From Alterluteimonas quercicellularis (GTDB lineage: Bacteria; Pseudomonadota; Gammaproteobacteria; Xanthomonadales; Xanthomonadaceae): 45,194 bases of DNA. This document shows positions 42,726-45,194 of the stretch, piece by piece. Position 1 is the first letter of the stretch, and each line of letters begins with the position of its first letter. Location of the stretch: NCBI RefSeq assembly GCF_021191635.1, contig NZ_JAIWPR010000033.1, forward strand, positions 1-45,194. The letters run 5' to 3'. A model generated the notes under the pieces. That model saw only the letters and a program-made list of their open reading frames with translations, searched no databases and was not told where the DNA came from. The position numbers and the translations under genes are program-made.

Positions 42726-44383
42726 GGGGTACCTCTTGGCGCGTCGGCGGGCGCGGGCCCGAAGACGGCGCGATGGAGACGGCGCGCGAGCGCCAGCAGG
42801 AGCGCGGCGCCGAGCGCGGACGCGGCGATCGCGCCGGTCAGCGCGAAGACGTCGTCGAAGGCGCGCACCTGCGCTTCGCGGCGGGTGTCGGCGGCGAGCC
42901 GGGCGGCGGCCAGCGTCCGCCGCTGCGCGGGATCGGTCACCGCCGGCGCGAGCCCGGCGCCCAGTACGCGCAGGCGCTCGACGGTGCGCGCATCGGTCGG
43001 CGAGAGCTGCGCGGTCAGCGCGGCCGAGTGCACGTGCTCGCGGTGCTGCTGCCAGGTCGACAGCGCGGCGTTGCCGAGCAGGCTGCCGAAGGTCTGGGTG
43101 AGCGCGAAGGCGACGACGAAGGTGACGATGTGGTCGGTGCCGCGCTTCAACGCCTGCTGGATGCCGGTCATCACCAGCGGCCCGACGAACATGCCCAGGC
43201 CCATCGACAGCAGGAACTGGCTGGCGGCGAAGTCGAGCGGGCGGTCGAGGCTGGTGTGGCCGGCATCGAGCCAGCCGGCCAGCGCGAACAGCGCGACCGC
43301 CGCGGTCAGCTGCCGCGGCGCGCTGCGCGGGCCGAAGGTCGCCGCGCACAGCAGCAGACCGGCCAGGGTGCCGGCCAGCACCACCGCGAACAGCGGCTGC
43401 ATCTGCTCGCCGCCCATGCCCAGGGTGCGCAGCAGGCTCACCACGCCGTAGCTCTGCTCGGTGGTCAGCAGCCGCAGCAGCAGCGCGCCGGCGAGGAAGG
43501 CCAGCGTCGCCGGCTGCAGCAGCCAGCGGGTGCGCAGCAGCGGGTTGCGGCGGTGGTGCTCGATCGCGAACGCGGCCGCCAGCAGCGCCACCGCCAGCGC
43601 CAGCATCGCGCCCAGCCACGGCGCGTCGGTCCACCAGCGCAGCGGCCCCTGCACCGCGGCGCCGACCAGCAGCGCCACGGCCGGCGCGACCAGGGCGAAG
43701 GTCAGGAAATCCAGCGGTTCGAAGGCGCGGATGTGGATGCCCGGGGGCAGCTTCAGCGACACCACGGCCGCGAACGCCAGCAGCGCCAGCCCGGCCTCGA
43801 ACGCGGCCAGGCGGTGCCACTGGCCGAGATCGAGCAGCGAGGGCGAGAGCAGCCAGGCCAGCGGCGCGGCCAGCGAGGCGATGCCCAGGCCCAGCACCAG
43901 CGCCTGGCCGATGCGTGCGCGCGGGAAGGCCTGGATCATGTACAGGATCGCCAGGCTCGACGCGGCGGCGCCGGCGAAGCCGCTGGCCGCGCGCAGCAGC
44001 AGCAGCGTCTGCGGCGTGTCCGCCAGCAGGTGCAGCAGCGCGAGCACGGCGTAGGCGCCCAGCCCGATCTCGGCGAACAGGCGCAGGCCGAACTGCTGGC
44101 GGAACTTGAACAGCACCAGGTTGGCGGTGACGTTGGTCATCGCGTAGGCGGCCGACAGCCACGCGGCCTCGGCCGGCTCCAGGCCCAGCGCGCCCTGCAG
44201 CGCCGGCAGGTTGGCGGTCATCAGCGCGGTGCCGAGGCCGCCGGTGAGGCCGGCCAGCACCGCGACGGCGGCGTAGGCGACGCGCTCGGCCGGGCGATGC
44301 GCGGGCATCGACGCCGAACCGGGCAGGGCGGGCTTCTCGTGCTCCGCCCAGTCCGGGGTCGGCCTGAGCAGCGGGGCGTTCAT
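42722..44383 (-). CDS. MFS transporter, DHA2 (EmrB-like) family
   Basis: A 553-residue permease with about 14 membrane helices. The first helices contain VAVLAGLTGGLGTALMTANLPALQGALGL followed by AEAAWLSAAYAMTNVTANL, which matches EmrB-type drug/H+ antiporters. A long extra-membrane loop lies before the last helix (about 470-520, Arg/Ala-rich). Works with the HlyD protein encoded next; substrates are unknown. Both junctions overlap by 4 bases, so the tetR-MFS-hlyD genes form one operon. Confidence 0.92.
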   Translation of the reverse strand: MNAPLLRPTPDWAEHEKPALPGSASMPAHRPAERVAYAAVAVLAGLTGGLGTALMTANLPALQGALGLEPAEAAWLSAAYAMTNVTANLVLFKFRQQFGLRLFAEIGLGAYAVLALLHLLADTPQTLLLLRAASGFAGAAASSLAILYMIQAFPRARIGQALVLGLGIASLAAPLAWLLSPSLLDLGQWHRLAAFEAGLALLAFAAVVSLKLPPGIHIRAFEPLDFLTFALVAPAVALLVGAAVQGPLRWWTDAPWLGAMLALAVALLAAAFAIEHHRRNPLLRTRWLLQPATLAFLAGALLLRLLTTEQSYGVVSLLRTLGMGGEQMQPLFAVVLAGTLAGLLLCAATFGPRSAPRQLTAAVALFALAGWLDAGHTSLDRPLDFAASQFLLSMGLGMFVGPLVMTGIQQALKRGTDHIVTFVVAFALTQTFGSLLGNAALSTWQQHREHVHSAALTAQLSPTDARTVERLRVLGAGLAPAVTDPAQRRTLAAARLAADTRREAQVRAFDDVFALTGAIAASALGAALLLALARRLHRAVFGPAPADAPRGTP

Positions 44384-44958
44384 GGCGCCGCCGGCGCCAG
44401 GCCGTGGCGCAGCAGGGCCAGCGCGCGCAGCGCCAGGCGGCGGCGCTCGGCCGCGCTGCCGCCGCGCAGGCAGGCGCCGAACATGGCCAGGATCAGCGGC
44501 ACGTCGGCCGCGGCCACGTCGTCGCGCACGCGGCCGGCCGCGCGCGCCTGCGCCAGCGGCGCCTCGGCCAGCGCGACCAGCCGCCGCCGCGTGGCGAGCA
44601 CGCCGGGGCTGCGCAGGTCCACCGCGCGCCAGTAGTCGACCAGCGGCGCCGACTCCGCCACGTGCAGCGCGAGCACCTCGAGCAACGCGTCGAAGGCGTC
44701 CGCGCCCTGCGCGCCGGTGCGCGCGAAGCGTTCGGCGATGCGGTCCACGCCGCGGTCGATCAGCGCCTCGATCAGCGCGGCGCGGTCGGGGAAGTTGCGG
44801 TAGAGCGTGGCGCGGCCGAGCCCGGCGCGCTCGATCACCAGTTCCAGCGGCGCGGTCACGCCCTGCTCGCTGAAGACCGCGTTGGCGGCGTCGAGCAGGC
44901 GTTCGCGGCGCAGGGCGGCGTCCTGGCGCTGGGGCGGGGCATGGGTCATGCCGGCCAT
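44380..44958 (-). CDS. TetR-family repressor of the efflux operon
   Basis: A 192-residue regulator. The N-terminal helix-turn-helix covers about residues 17-62: RRERLLDAANAVFSEQGVTA, ELVIERAGLGRATLYRNFPDRAALIEALI. The rest is the ligand-binding helical domain. ATG at 44958 (or 44949, MTHAPP) is only a few bases from a perfect palindrome (44962-44977), so the repressor most likely controls its own operon, which includes the MFS and HlyD genes. Confidence 0.92.
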   Translation of the reverse strand: MAGMTHAPPQRQDAALRRERLLDAANAVFSEQGVTAPLELVIERAGLGRATLYRNFPDRAALIEALIDRGVDRIAERFARTGAQGADAFDALLEVLALHVAESAPLVDYWRAVDLRSPGVLATRRRLVALAEAPLAQARAAGRVRDDVAAADVPLILAMFGACLRGGSAAERRRLALRALALLRHGLAPAAP

Positions 44959-44961
44959 GAT

Positions 44962-44977
44962 CGGACAAATATGTCCG
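44962..44977. promoter_or_regulatory. TetR operator candidate 1
   Basis: CGGACA-AATA-TGTCCG, a perfect inverted repeat immediately upstream of the tetR start codon. The AT-rich centre (CATATT on the minus strand) could be part of the -10 region. Confidence 0.65.
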
Positions 44978-45022
44978 CTTATGAAGCGGCCGGCGGACCG
45001 CCGTTGCGCGGCGGTTCAAGAA

Positions 45023-45040
45023 GCGGACGAAATCGTCCGC
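45023..45040. promoter_or_regulatory. TetR operator candidate 2
   Basis: GCGGACGA-AA-TCGTCCGC, a perfect 18-base inverted repeat 46 bases beyond candidate 1, sharing the half-site CGGAC(A/G). Two related palindromes in one short gap suggest two-site binding by the adjacent TetR protein. Confidence 0.6.
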
Positions 45041-45053
45041 CGAGGCCGCCGCT

Positions 45054-45194
45054 TCAGCCGCGCTTGGCGCGGGCGAAGGCGTCGGCCAGGGCGTTGCCGG
45101 CCGGCGGCGCGTCCTGCCGGCCGCTGCCGCCGCGGCCCGGGCCGCCGTCGCGGGGCGGCCTGCCCTCGCGCCGCCCCGGCTCGCGGCCGTCGCG
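45054..45194 (-). CDS. C-terminal end of an unidentified protein (partial)
   Basis: The last 46 codons of a gene entering from beyond the window. The tail is Gly/Arg/Pro-rich and ends NALADAFARAKRG. Similar short helical endings after a disordered basic stretch occur in RNA-binding proteins such as Tex, but there is too little sequence to name it. It is upstream of the efflux operon on the same strand, separated by the two palindromes. Confidence 0.5.
   Translation of the reverse strand, partial: RDGREPGRREGRPPRDGGPGRGGSGRQDAPPAGNALADAFARAKRG

Noticed and set aside
44998..45014. Hairpin CCGCCG-TTGCG-CGGCGG as terminator of the partial gene at the window end
   Set aside because: Only a 6-bp GC stem without T-run; such stems are common in sequence of this composition.

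Overview
The window is a chromosomal segment of a very GC-rich gammaproteobacterium, most likely a member of the Lysobacteraceae/Xanthomonadaceae (Lysobacter or Luteimonas-like). This rests on the codon use, two large TonB-dependent receptors of the types abundant in that family, a CopL-like protein next to a receptor, and a complete but atypically arranged biotin operon. No database search was possible, so the assignment is inference. There is no rRNA, no recognisable insertion sequence and no CRISPR array.

Layout. 1-1425: a conserved hypothetical membrane protein and a decayed glyoxalase-like fragment. 1426-7606: an ECF sigma factor (FecI type), its FecR anti-sigma partner, an STN-domain TonB-dependent transducer and a secreted PHP-domain phosphoesterase; together these look like a surface-signalled scavenging locus for a phosphorylated compound. 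7659-8941: two exported hypothetical proteins. 9202-10371: a Fic-domain protein with two candidate partner proteins. 10397-14463: histidine utilisation genes hutU, hutH and the divergent repressor gene hutC. 14578-21048: a CopL-like protein, a second TonB-dependent receptor, two PepSY membrane proteins (one fused to a ferredoxin/flavin reductase) and a DUF411 lipoprotein. This set fits uptake and reduction of a metal, probably copper. 21163-24123: a MASE2-GGDEF diguanylate cyclase and an S41-type protease-like protein of lower GC content. 24467-27253: tRNA-Arg(CCG), ubiA, a repeat-rich gap, an HdeD-like protein and comF.

27303-32648 is a tightly overlapping operon: bioB, a small membrane protein, bioF, a drug/metabolite transporter, bioH and bioC. 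A BirA-like operator lies inside the start of the divergent comF gene. 32754-36272 holds accessory single genes (exported hypothetical, SnoaL-like protein, YdcF-like protein, threonine/serine dehydratase, YG-rich lipoprotein). 36273-36743 contains four consecutive hairpins in front of mnmG. Then come a ParDE toxin-antitoxin pair, an acyltransferase divergent from a membrane-bound LytTR regulator, and a TetR-MFS-HlyD drug efflux operon with two perfect palindromes upstream. The window ends in the C-terminus of an unidentified gene.

The most interesting signals are: a second HutC-like operator placed just after a good promoter in front of the copper-type receptor cluster, suggesting that histidine catabolism and metal uptake are co-regulated; the BirA operator embedded in comF; the FecIR-receptor-PHP phosphoesterase unit; a Fic module with an unusual partner arrangement; and a family of GC-rich inverted repeats whose ends supply the stop codons of three genes.
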